A stretch of 64,000 bases of DNA, taken from positions 4,216,001-4,280,000 of the forward strand of contig CP136490.1 in assembly GCA_032768795.1 (NCBI GenBank), in the 5' to 3' direction. How positions within the stretch are numbered: the stretch's first letter is position 1; the number at the start of each line of letters is the position of its first letter. Source of the stretch: Tremella fuciformis (taxonomy: Eukaryota > Basidiomycota > Tremellomycetes > Tremellales > Tremellaceae). Of this stretch, positions 54,796 to 64,000 are shown piece by piece. The translations under genes and the position numbers were made by a program. The notes under the pieces were generated by a model, which was given only the letters and a program-made list of their open reading frames with translations, was not told where the DNA came from and made no database searches.

Positions 54796-55430
54796 TCATT
54801 GGATCAAGCACAGCGGGTTGTCCTCAAAGGTCGTCGGGGGTTTCGCAGGAGGCTTCTTCTTGACCGATACCGGGAGGAGGAACCCGCCCGGCACCTTCGA
54901 GCCTTTCTGCCAATCATCAGCGTCGACCAGACCGGGGAGTCACATACCGGGAAGTGCATCCCGAAGTCCATCGTGGACTGCATGGCGAAATTGGCGCCTT
55001 TCGGCAGGAGTGTCCCGGCGGGCAAGAAGACGCCTTCGACCAGCGTGTGCTGCGAGGTCAGTCCGGGGAACTGTGGCTCAGATACTTACGTAGGCGCCAA
55101 AGCGCTTGATGTACCCGGGTATCTCGTCCGCTTTGGCCTATCCCGTCAGCGATTGGACTTCATCGCGTGAAAGCGTACGTCGGGGGATGGAGGTGCTTCG
55201 CCGAAGGGATAGATTGGTCCTTCGCCATTCTCCCAGTTCCACCCTTTGGGCGCTTCCATCGAGGTCACGAGCTGTGAGTAGGACAACGTCAGGCCTGACG
55301 AAGTCGCCTCGCCCTCTCATCATCTCAGTACAATGAGCACATTCCAGCTTGGCTCGTCGGTGCGGAGGAGGTGAAAGGATGCTCGCGGGGTCATCTCAGA
55401 AAGGAGCAGCGTGCGGCGGCTCACATGCAT
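54796..55430 (-). CDS. Unknown 150-aa protein ending in a CaaX-like motif
   Basis: Five exons with good splice signals (55430-55332, 55271-55179, 55137-55090, 55049-54948, 54906-54796) join to 150 aa. I do not recognise a family. Visible features: SMEAPKGWNWENGEGPIYPFG, a central PGYIKRFGAY, GVFLPAGTLLPKGANFAMQS and a Lys/Pro-rich KKKPPAKPP near the end. The last four residues are CLIQ, which fits a CaaX prenylation box next to a basic stretch. No signal peptide. The ATG at 55394 is an alternative start. Sits between the CFEM-like gene (convergent) and the TPR-F-box gene. Five in-frame exons with canonical borders make it likely real. Confidence 0.72.
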
Positions 55431-55482
55431 AATGATCCGGTTATAATGCCTACAACAGCCCTCGGAATCTAGCTCTCTACCG

Positions 55483-58020
55483 CTACAGCGCGAATACATC
55501 TATAATGCCTCTGCGACGTCAGCGGACTCCGGAAAGTATGCGAGTACTGACTTTTGCTTTTTCGTCTTGACCGCCACCGCATCCCCATCTCTACGCTTTG
55601 CCGGAACAATGGGCTTGGCCGCCGTGCTACTCGACGGATTCGCTGTCGACGAAACCAAGGCCTTGAGAGGGATCGGAACATGATCCCGCATGTTGGCGAC
55701 CTCGACCGCGGAGTCGAGATCCGCTTCGTCTTCTTCCTCGACCGTCTCCTGACATGCGTGGTAGACATACCACCTATCATCGGAACCTGCGATCAGCACT
55801 TGCAGCTGTCGGATCTGAATCCGCTTTACCTGGGATCTGACGTAGATGACACGGGTCGTCCCCGACTCTATTACACTGATCTCGCCAGTCCGCGTCCCAC
55901 GCAAAGCGTCCCTTACCGCGGATGCGATCTTCGTTGGGTGGACCGAGCCAATGGGAGCAGAAGCGGAGGTGCTCGCCCAGATGCTTGGCAATTTTTGGGT
56001 CCAGCTGCTCGCAGTGATCAACACAAAGCCAGCGAAGGACTGCTAGGCGAGGCTGAGAGGACGCTGTCGGGAAGGATAGGGACGACGAGCCAATCGAGGA
56101 CGGCAAAAGTATGTCGGCGGCAGGCAAATTTGCATCTTTCGTGTCCTGCGTTTGCCGGGAAGAAGGCTTGAACGCCGAGCGCTGAGTCGCTGTTGGCTGC
56201 GAGGATCGTTGCGATGAAGTAGTCTTGCGTACACCAGATCTGCTCGCTACCACCTCTTGCAGAGGAGCAGACGTGATCTCACTGCTTGCAATGGACAAGG
56301 CTTCCAGCTTGGGGAGGAGCGGCTCAGTACCATTGTCTTTCCGTTTTAGCTTCTCGAGAAAATCATTCCCTAGACCACAGGCGGAGACATTGAGGAACCG
56401 CAAGGACGGCAAGTGCCCCAAGGCGTCCACCAGCTGAGCAAGGTATACCGTTGTCTTACCGATATCGAGAGATTGCAAGTTTGGTAAAGCTTCTGCCAGT
56501 CCAGGTGCGAGAACGGTATCGAGAATAGTTGATCCCGATCGCCATGGTCGACTCGACCATAGATCCAAGTGAACCAGGTTTGGCGCAGAGAAATCCTCGA
56601 AGCGCAGACCATCCGCCATCTTTGTTTGGGCGTAGGATCTCAGATTTGGCATCTCGAAAAGCTCTTGCTCGTCGTCCGAGCCCGTCCGCCTTCCGGGGAT
56701 CGGCATAGGCCCAGCGATATTGACTTGGTGTAGATGTATCTTCTGCGCGTTGTGGGCGCTGGCGAATAGCGCCCATCCGGCTGAGAGCCCAAAGAATGTC
56801 GCATCGGCAAGGTGTAATTCTTTCAGGTTGGCGAGCAAAGTATCCTTGTTTCGTGGATCGGACTTAGTGTCTTTGAACAGATCCTCGGCAAAGAGAAAAC
56901 TGCGCCCTTTAATCATCAGGCTTTCAAGCGCAGGCACGTTGCGTAGCTCAAGCTGCAAGTCGAGGCCAGAGAGAAATGCTCGCGGATCTCTGGCTATGGT
57001 CGCATGAGTTTCGCCCTCGAGCACCTCGAGTCGCCGCAGACTTCGACAGCGGGGGAGGTATCGTAGAATGGCGTGTGCTTTCTGATTGTCGACACACAGC
57101 TCCTGTAAGCCAGACCAGGAATCGCCAATCGCGTCGAGTACATCCGCCAATTTGTCGTAGTCCCATTTCTTCTTGAAATGCACCTTCCGCAGCCGCCCGC
57201 CGCTTCTCTTGACCCACAGCGCCGCTTTGCTGACGGGTCTGATTGTGCCATCACGCCCACTATCGACGCCAAAGACAAGGGTCTTCCACAGCGCCGGTTC
57301 CGATCCGACGACCGCCCTCCATCGCCGGCACACCCGCTCCATTCTCGACGCGACATCCGGGTGCGTCTCCTGCGCCACCTGAGCGATCATGACTAGAATG
57401 TCCGGGCTGAGGAGATGCGTGAAGTCGACCGTCTCTTTCGCTTTCCGCCTGCGAAGGTCCACCAGCCGCTGCATGATCGCCGCGTCTTCTTTGGCCTTGG
57501 CTTCTTCGGCCCGCTTGGCCGCCCGTCCTTCGCGCTGAATGGCCTCGATGAGCCTTTCGACCTTGCCCTGCTGCGTGCCTTCCTTGACGAGCGGGACGAG
57601 TGACATGGCTGTCTTCGCGCAGGCGAGGGCAGAAGCATACTGCCGGCGCTCTCGAAGGATGTCGGCCTTGCGATACCAAGGCTGCAATGGTGAGCCAGTC
57701 GTCCGCTGTCGGTGCAGCACGAACGCACCCTGAAGTCTTTAGGCCACTTCTGACACATCTGCTCTGCCCTCTCGAGGGCGTGCTCGACCCACACGGGGAG
57801 CTTGGACATCGCCCACGCCTTTGCGTCCATCGCGAGCAGGCTCTTATCCCCCAGGTCAATCGCCTGCGTATCAGACTTCCGATAAGGAAGGCAACGCGAG
57901 GCTCGTCCGACGTACTCGGTTGAAAGAGGAGAGGGCCTCTTCGTACCGGCCCTCCTTCATCTCCCTCGCGCCTTGATTGATGTAGTCGCGTGACATGGTG
58001 TTCCCGCGACTGGAACTCAT
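55483..58020 (-). CDS. TPR-F-box-LRR protein (Pof3/Dia2-like)
   Basis: Likely substrate receptor of an SCF ubiquitin ligase. Five exons (58020-57916, 57863-57729, 57681-55830, 55786-55552, 55510-55483) give 784 aa. The N-terminus has TPR-like helices (YINQGAREMKEGRYEEALSS; WYRKADILRERRQYASALAC). The F-box is at about 210-255 (LLSPDILVMIAQVAQETHPD, then RVCRRWRAVVG). A leucine-rich repeat region follows (LQELCVDN; LRRLEVLEG; LRFLNVSACGLG), interrupted by a Ser/Gln/Thr-rich loop. The C-terminal tail is KKQKKGIIDVFAL, in a basic context. TPR plus F-box plus LRR is the layout of yeast Dia2 and fission yeast Pof3, which act at replication forks. The start could also be the ATG at 57996. The 28-nt last exon is needed to reach the IIDVF end. 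Confidence 0.88.
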
Positions 58021-58209
58021 GTCGAGAAAGCCAAACTGGCCCCCTCGCTCGAGGTATCGCGTTAAAATCTGTTTGACGATGGACGTGAATGGCATCTCGG
58101 TTGGCTCGCGTCGAAGATGCTTTACGTAAATCGCTCAACCATTGACGATAAACTACGGAACCGCAGAGATGCATAGTGACTAGGTAGATACAGCAATAGA
58201 GACGCGAAA

Positions 58210-60384
58210 TCAAGCACCAACCAAGTCCACCTCGAGAATGTTCTGTCTGATCAGCGTGATGGGAAAAACGGGTCGAATGAAAGACTGACCTTGCCATTTT
58301 TGATCTCCTCCAAGCTCGGCATGAGATTCAAGCGCAACAACTCCGATGCCTTGGCCACAAGCGGGTCGGTTTGCATCGTGGTGACCGCTGTGATCTTGCC
58401 ATTCTTCGCCTGGTAAGACGCGAACTGGAGTATTGTCAGCACCGTCGGAGATCCTGGGTCCGACTCACTTTGAGCTCATCGACGTTGCCAGTCGTGTGGA
58501 TCTCGTCGAAGCCGGCGCCAGTGCCGATATACCTCAAGCCCTTGCCAACAGATGACCAGAAGACGGGCACCTTCTCGTATTGGATTTGATCTTTCGGTTT
58601 GGCAATATTGTGTCCAACCGCTCGTCCCTTGTACATGAGCTAAGCTATTTGGGGCGACCATCTGCTCACCATGTTGCCGGCGACATTCCAGTGCTCTACC
58701 CGTCTTTGGAATTTGTCCGGGAACTGCAAATAGTGTGCGATGTCTCCGATGGCATAGACGTTCTTCAGACCCTTGACACGAAGGTTCTCGTCAACAGCCA
58801 CGCCGCCGTCATTCTCGAGGTTGAAACCGGACTCTTTCAGGAAGTCGGTGGCCGGTCCCACACCAGTAGCCATGAGGATCACATCGGCCGGCACCGGGTC
58901 TTGCCCCTTGAGATGAACCGCCCCGACCTTCTTGGAACCCTCTTCTGCGTTGTGAGCTGAGGCGCAAAGTGACTCCAGCAGCGGCTCACTCGGAGTGATC
59001 CTTTCGACACCCGCCTTCATCTTGAACACGATCCCTTGCTTCTTCATGGTCTGCGCCTCAGCGGATATCCCCAGTCAGCACGCGCTGACTGACCTCCATG
59101 ATAGCGGTACCGATTTCCTTACCCAGGAGTGCTTCGAAGGGGATCTCGTCCATCCCCACCAAAGTCACACTCTGCGGTTCTTTCTTCGCGATCGCCGACG
59201 CAGCCTCCATGCCAATCCAGCTCGTCCCGATAATAACGACGTCCGTCTCTTTGCTAATGGCACTGTTGATGGCTTTCGTATCGACTTGTGTCCGCAAAGT
59301 CAGGACGCCATCCAAGTCCGCTCCATCAATTGGGATCTTCTTCGCCTTGCCGCCTGGCGCCAAAACGAGGTGGTCGTAGGGGAACGATTGCCCGGAGCTC
59401 ACAGTGACCTCCTGTGCAGAGGTGTCGACTTTCGTCACGCTCTGCCAGTCAGTCAAACTGCAACTGAATACGAAGGGCACTGACGGTGCCAGGCATGAAA
59501 GACACGCCAAAGTCGTCTTTGAGCTCTGCGGGAGATCGCCACTGCAGCTTGTCCACATCGTCTAGCAACGCCTTGGACATCTTTGTCCTGCAGATCAGCG
59601 CGGCCCCAGCTCTAGGTGACATGGACGCACCTGTCAATCGGCGCATACGGTTCAGCGGAGATGAGAGTGATGTCGCCTCCAAATCCATTCTACAGATAAG
59701 CCTCAATGCCTAGACTGGAGGAGCTCACGTACCATGCGCAAGCTCTCGATGGTGTTGATACCGCCACTGCCGCCGCCGACAATGACAACCTTCTCCTTCT
59801 GAGGCTGCACCTCCTTGGTCTTGGCTTTCGCGACGATTCTCCCGATCTTGCTGTTCACTTCCTTTTCCGATGCGGACACATGGATCTTGCCGTCCTTCTC
59901 GAACGCCTTGAAGTTCCAAAGCGAGTCGAGACCGGGTGCGTCCTCCACGTCGGAGGTGCACACATTGAAGCAAGCGCCGTGCCATGGGCATACGATGCGC
60001 CCGTCATGGGACAGAATACCCTCTGGCAATCAGAATCGGACTGATTCCTGCTTGCTGTTAGCACGTACTCTCGAGCGGAGCGCCATACTGGCTGTCAGCG
60101 CTGGTTTTGGCGAGTGGTGAGCCTACTCACATGCGTGCAGAAGGCCGACGTCGCATACTATCCTGGTCAGTCTGCGTTGATATCTCAGGATTGCTCCACC
60201 CACCAGCTGGCCCTTGATCTTGGACACCAGGACCTTGCCCTCTCCAAAGTCAACTGCCTTCCTGCTTCATCAGCACGGCTCACACTGCACGGGCGATGAA
60301 GGGGTGTGCTCACTTCTCCCCATCTTGCAGCGCGCTCGCATCTAGGACCTCGAGCGTCTTGATGTCACTCGCTTCAGACGCCAT
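58210..60384 (-). CDS. Rieske-ferredoxin/FAD-NAD oxidoreductase (AIFM3-like)
   Basis: An N-terminal Rieske [2Fe-2S] domain is joined to an AIF-type FAD/NAD(P)H oxidoreductase. Start MASEASDIKTLEVLDASALQ. Rieske ligands are seen in AFCTHYGAPLEKG and CPWHGACFNV. The FAD-binding Rossmann motif is VVIVGGGSGGINTIES, followed by TLISAEPYAPIDRTKMSK. The NAD-binding site is VVIIGTSWIGMEAASAIAKK, and FAD contacts include VYAIGDIAHY. The end reads KNILEVDLVGA. About ten short exons: 60384-60314, 60261-60204, 60157-60131 (27 nt), 60087-60069 (19 nt), then from 60022; the last begins at 58242. This order is that of AIFM3/AIFL-type proteins; no mitochondrial presequence is evident. Redox partner unknown. 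Confidence 0.88.
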
Positions 60385-60785
60385 TGTTCTGATACCTGTG
60401 ATGTGGTGCGATGGTTGTAGAATAGCCGAAGATCGTGTAATGTGCCGGGGTAGTCTCAAGGTGCACAGGCGCATCAACCTGCGTCGGGACTATGACAATG
60501 ACGATGAGAAGAGCGCGGGTTCCGATGTTAGCAAAGCGTCTGCCGATCTCCAGGTAGAGCCTGTACCGTTTATGCTATCCCAGGCTTGACTATGTCATCC
60601 AGAGCGGGGGGTTGTAATGGGATGGCCGACCTCCACTTGGACCCTCGACCAATGACGTGACTCGGCTTTCATCCGATGCGGCCCACTCCGGTATTCCAGC
60701 ACAATGTCCTGCAAATGCATGCACTCGCCAGAAGCTAGTGTGCGTACAAATGGGTGACGTCCGGGCAAGAGCACACATCTTGCAC
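60385..60785. other. Intergenic region
   Basis: 401 bp between the start of the Rieske-AIF gene and the end of the BTB gene, both on the - strand. No gene or clear element found. Confidence 0.3.
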
Positions 60786-63700
60786 CTAGACCACACCGAC
60801 TATCACGGTCGCCCGCAGGCTATGCACCCGCTTGGTGCCTTCATTACCATGTGGGATATCGCCGGTCCAGCCCAAAACACCTTTATCCAGCTGGTCAATT
60901 GGGGCGCTGGTGGTTGTCGTCGAAGGCAGCGGCAGATATTCCTCGGAACGCAGAGCGGAAGACTTCCAACCCCATGACTGCGACAGTTTGAAGTCGTCGG
61001 GAGACGAAGAGAAACGAATCATCGCCGTTCCCAGGGCTGAGGCACACGCGATTGAGAAGTATGCCTTGAGCATCAGCACCAAACCATTGGCAGGTACAAT
61101 ATAGGCTCACCCTTGTAAGGCCTCTTGGATCACGGTAGACGTCTTTGCCTTGAGATGCCATGTTTGCGGGCTCGGATGGACTGCGGCTCATAGTGGGAGA
61201 CATCGCAGACGGGGTAGGAGGGGGGCTGCCGACCGTGTGGTTCATACTGATGGGTGACCTCAGCGCCGAAGCTTCGTCTTCACCGGCCTCCTTGCTCTGT
61301 GCAGAACTGCGGCGGGAGCTACCATCTATATCAGGAGGCATAGAGGGTGTCGGCAACGGTTCTAAGGGATTCTGACGATGGAGGTAGATCCCAAGCTGTG
61401 TGCCTTTCTCTTTCTTCTTGATCGTTTGAACGTAAACATTGAACCACGAGCCGGCATAGAAATGAGTCGTAGAGTACGATCGCTCTCGCTCGCCCAATAA
61501 CTCGGCTCCCCAGAACTCGACCGAGAAGCGGAAGGGCTCCACCTTCGTCCATCGAAGCTCGCTCGGAAGATCGTCGAGATTGAACGCAGCGATGATTTCA
61601 GCGGCAGTGCGCGAGGGTGGCAGCAAGCCGAAGTAAGTGCTCTCTCCCTCCGGGACAACCCGCTTCCTGGCAGTCGAACTTCCAGCGATGATGTTGTGGA
61701 CTTCATCCTGAGGACCGAGATCGGGCAGAATACCGGTTCCAGCTGCGCCGTCTGACAGCGGCGAAGCCGAGAGGAAAAGCAGGCCGCCTGCTCCCACACG
61801 ATGAGTGTCATCAGTCGGCACTGGATGATAGATGGTAGGATCGATAGGATCAGTCGTCGAGCGCGACATGGAGCTTGAGCTGTCGCCATGCGATGCGCTG
61901 CTTGGAACTCGTCCAAAGGGCATGCGAGCGGAGCCACCGTTTTTTCTCGGCTTTGACGAAGCAGAAGCGATGGCAGCAGTCGTGACAGTCAAGCCCAACT
62001 CGTGTGGTCCGTCAGAGGAGAATTCGACGGAATCGTAGGCATTGATGCGAGAGCGAAGATCAGCAGCGGCCCAATGGGCGGCCTGCAGAACTTGCAACGG
62101 AGCATACGGAAGCGTCGTGTGGGCATCAATGTCAGACGAGATGATCGACAGGTCATCGAAGGTCTGTCATGAGCCGACGCAACGCGTGCGACACAGGGAC
62201 TGACCATATGGGAGTAGCGAATGCCCTTCGCGAAGACCTGCTGCAACTCGTATTCATCATCCTCCAAGGCGGTCATGTCTTGATCCATGGACGGGACCGA
62301 AAGGTCCCCACTCTCTTCCTCCCATGCGTCCCAAGCCTTTCTCCGCAGCTCGAGTGCCGTCCTAGCCAGACGGTATCTGGCCATCTCGTCCTTCACAAAC
62401 AGGGAGTCAGAGCTAAGAACGGCCCTCGCAAATGATGCTGGAATTCCTCCGTGACTCCAGACCTTGCACAGAGCATCCCCCTTGCTGTGGGATTCCACTT
62501 CAAGTAGATCAGGCCCCCAGCGTGCGAGCCAGCATGCGCAAGCCTCGCCAATCTTGTTCGATGCGAATCCGTAGAAGTGAGGCATGTCTGCCATGTTGAT
62601 GGATGATGATCCTGACCTGGAAAGAGTCGCGGGATCGGAATCGTCCACGGCAAGAGACAGCATCCTCCCCCGGACGGTATCAGTCGAATGACCAGAAGAT
62701 TGCCGAATTGGTTTACGCGGGGTCGACGTATCGGTGACTTTCCCTTTCTCCGACTCGTCCATTGCCTTGCTATGTTCAGACCTCCCTGATGTATCGAGGT
62801 CACAGAAGTCTGGAACGCCAGACATGGCGTTGGCGGTTTCGAGATCGGGTATGGTGCGACCGATGCTCTCGAGACCTCGTGCTGCTTCCTCGTCCTGCGA
62901 CGACCATTCCTCATCTCCTACGCCCGCTCCCGTGGAGAAGGCGAGATAACGCGCAACAGTCACGGGAGAGATGGTCCGCAATATCATGCTCAGAACCTCC
63001 TTCATCAGGTTGTTGTCCCCCAGGTAAATAGTCGTGGCAAGGAGGGAGAGCAGCAATCGTGGCGTGACAAGATGGACACCTTTCTCCATTGAGACGTGGA
63101 GCGAGTGGAGCGAAGCCCGAGGCCGCTGAGGCTGATCAAACACGATCGATAGAGGGTAAGCCGGTGTTGGAAGCAAATCGACAGGGAAATGAAGGCGAGG
63201 GTAGCTTGAGTACAGGCGAGAGAGGCAGATTCTGGCAGTTAGTACTCAAGTACAGCAAAAAACACTCGGGGCAGTCCAGACGCACTCAAAAGCAGCCCTG
63301 CTGATATTCGGGTCGTCGAACTGCAGCTCAATATCTTCCACAACCCATCCCGTCTCGGCACCGATTGCCCGTCGTTTGCCTTTCCTATCAAGCCTTCCGG
63401 ACGCGCCGTGGCCAGCCTCCGAGAATCCAGATAGGAATAGAGAGTGGAAGAAGCCTGCGACTATCAGCTACGAAGGGCCGAATCCACGCACTGACCCGAC
63501 TGGACGAGGACCATACGATGCGCAAGATACCCAACTCCCCATTTTCTGACGACCAATCGCACGTCGGCACATTTCCCCGTAAGGAAGGATTGGTACAGGT
63601 GCTCGCCGAGCACATGAGCTGCTGGTGGTTGGCATAAAGCACTTGCCGCAGAAGATGCCACGGGTTGCGAATCTGTAGACCGCTTCGTCGTCGGGCGACC

Positions 63701-64000
63701 TCTCACCGAAGGCGATGTTGAGGTGAAATTGGACGGCTCTGGCAGTGACATGGGACCATTCAATATGCCAGATGGTGGAGATGCCGGGGTTGGCACGGGA
63801 GGGGAGAGTATGGTCGAGCTCGAACCGGCATGGACCGACGTTCGTGCGTCTACTCCCGAGGGAGAAGCTGTGACACGGGGTCTAAGCGGTTCAGGAGACG
63901 TCTGAGAACGTCCTCTGCTGCTCGACGCGCTCATTGGGAGTGCCAGGTGGACATATGAGGCATTTGGCGACTGGAGAGTCGGTGTTGACGGCCCCGCAGA
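60786..64000 (-). CDS. Large BTB/POZ domain protein (5' end may lie outside window)
   Basis: The frame is open from the right edge, with the first visible Met at 63934 (MSASSSRGRSQ), so the true start may be beyond 64000. A Ser/Pro-rich head is followed by a BTB/POZ fold: HVLGEHLYQSFLTGKCADVRL, then LAHRMVLVQSGFFHSLFLSG and DDPNISRAAFELCLSRLY. A BACK-like helical stretch follows (RLLLSLLATTIYLGDNNLMK). Long polar linkers separate conserved islands, including LRWTKVEPFRFSVEFWGAEL and THFYAGSWFNVYVQ. The C-terminal exon has YFSIACASALGTAMIRFSS and SQSWGWKSS, ending at 60786. BTB proteins are adaptors, often for Cullin-3. Exon borders include 61082-61110 (C-terminal intron) and several between 63200 and 63470. 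A similar protein seems widespread in basidiomycetes; function unknown. Confidence 0.78.

Noticed and set aside
1..64000. tRNA genes, rRNA, CRISPR arrays, viral insertions
   Set aside because: I looked for B-box GGTTCGA-type motifs in a cloverleaf context, regular spaced repeats and viral hallmark proteins; none found.

Overview
The window is nuclear DNA of a basidiomycete fungus, most likely a tremellomycete-type yeast. Nearly every gene is broken by GT-AG introns, usually 37-50 bp, with a CTGAC/CTNAC branch site only a few bases before the acceptor. The conserved genes are fungal (AMP deaminase, Hsp70 ending EEVD, a CDC12-type septin, NOT2, SF3b10, an Sqs1-type R3H/G-patch protein, a Pof3/Dia2-type F-box protein). 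HRXXH, CFEM-like and GT61 proteins also point to a fungus. The finer placement is inference. All exon models were built by hand from splice signals and reading frame. Where I give a protein length, the exon sum is divisible by three.

Layout. 0-9.3 kb: tail of a CaaX protein, AMP deaminase (-), a membrane-anchored heparinase-II/III-like protein (+) and a small secreted Cys protein (+). 9.3-21 kb: a Zn2Cys6 transcription factor, cytosolic HSP70, an apparently intact Tc1/mariner element inserted 85 bp after the HSP70 stop codon, and a GT61 glycosyltransferase. 21.4-25.3 kb: four intronless Cys-rich orphan paralogues on the + strand, in an A-B-A'-B' order. 25.5-41.3 kb: a dense, mostly housekeeping stretch (RWD-RBR ubiquitin ligase, HRXXH protein, TLC-like membrane protein, hydroxymethylbilane synthase, septin, SF3b10, NOT2, a Sur7/PalI-like four-span protein). 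41.9-49.0 kb: a second orphan array, five members all on the - strand, one frameshifted and one truncated. 49-64 kb: R3H/G-patch factor, kynureninase, CFEM-like GPI protein, an unknown 150-aa CaaX protein, TPR-F-box-LRR protein, Rieske-AIF-type oxidoreductase and a BTB protein that runs off the right edge.

How the genes fit together. Most neighbours are unrelated single-gene units in divergent or convergent pairs, as usual in compact fungal genomes. The two orphan arrays are the exception. Their members are intronless, sit in the same orientation and are separated by long non-coding gaps, unlike the intron-rich neighbours. They are the best candidates for an undescribed system. Several small genes that ORF scanning misses were recovered by splicing: SF3b10, the 150-aa CaaX protein, the CFEM-like protein and the 138-aa secreted protein.
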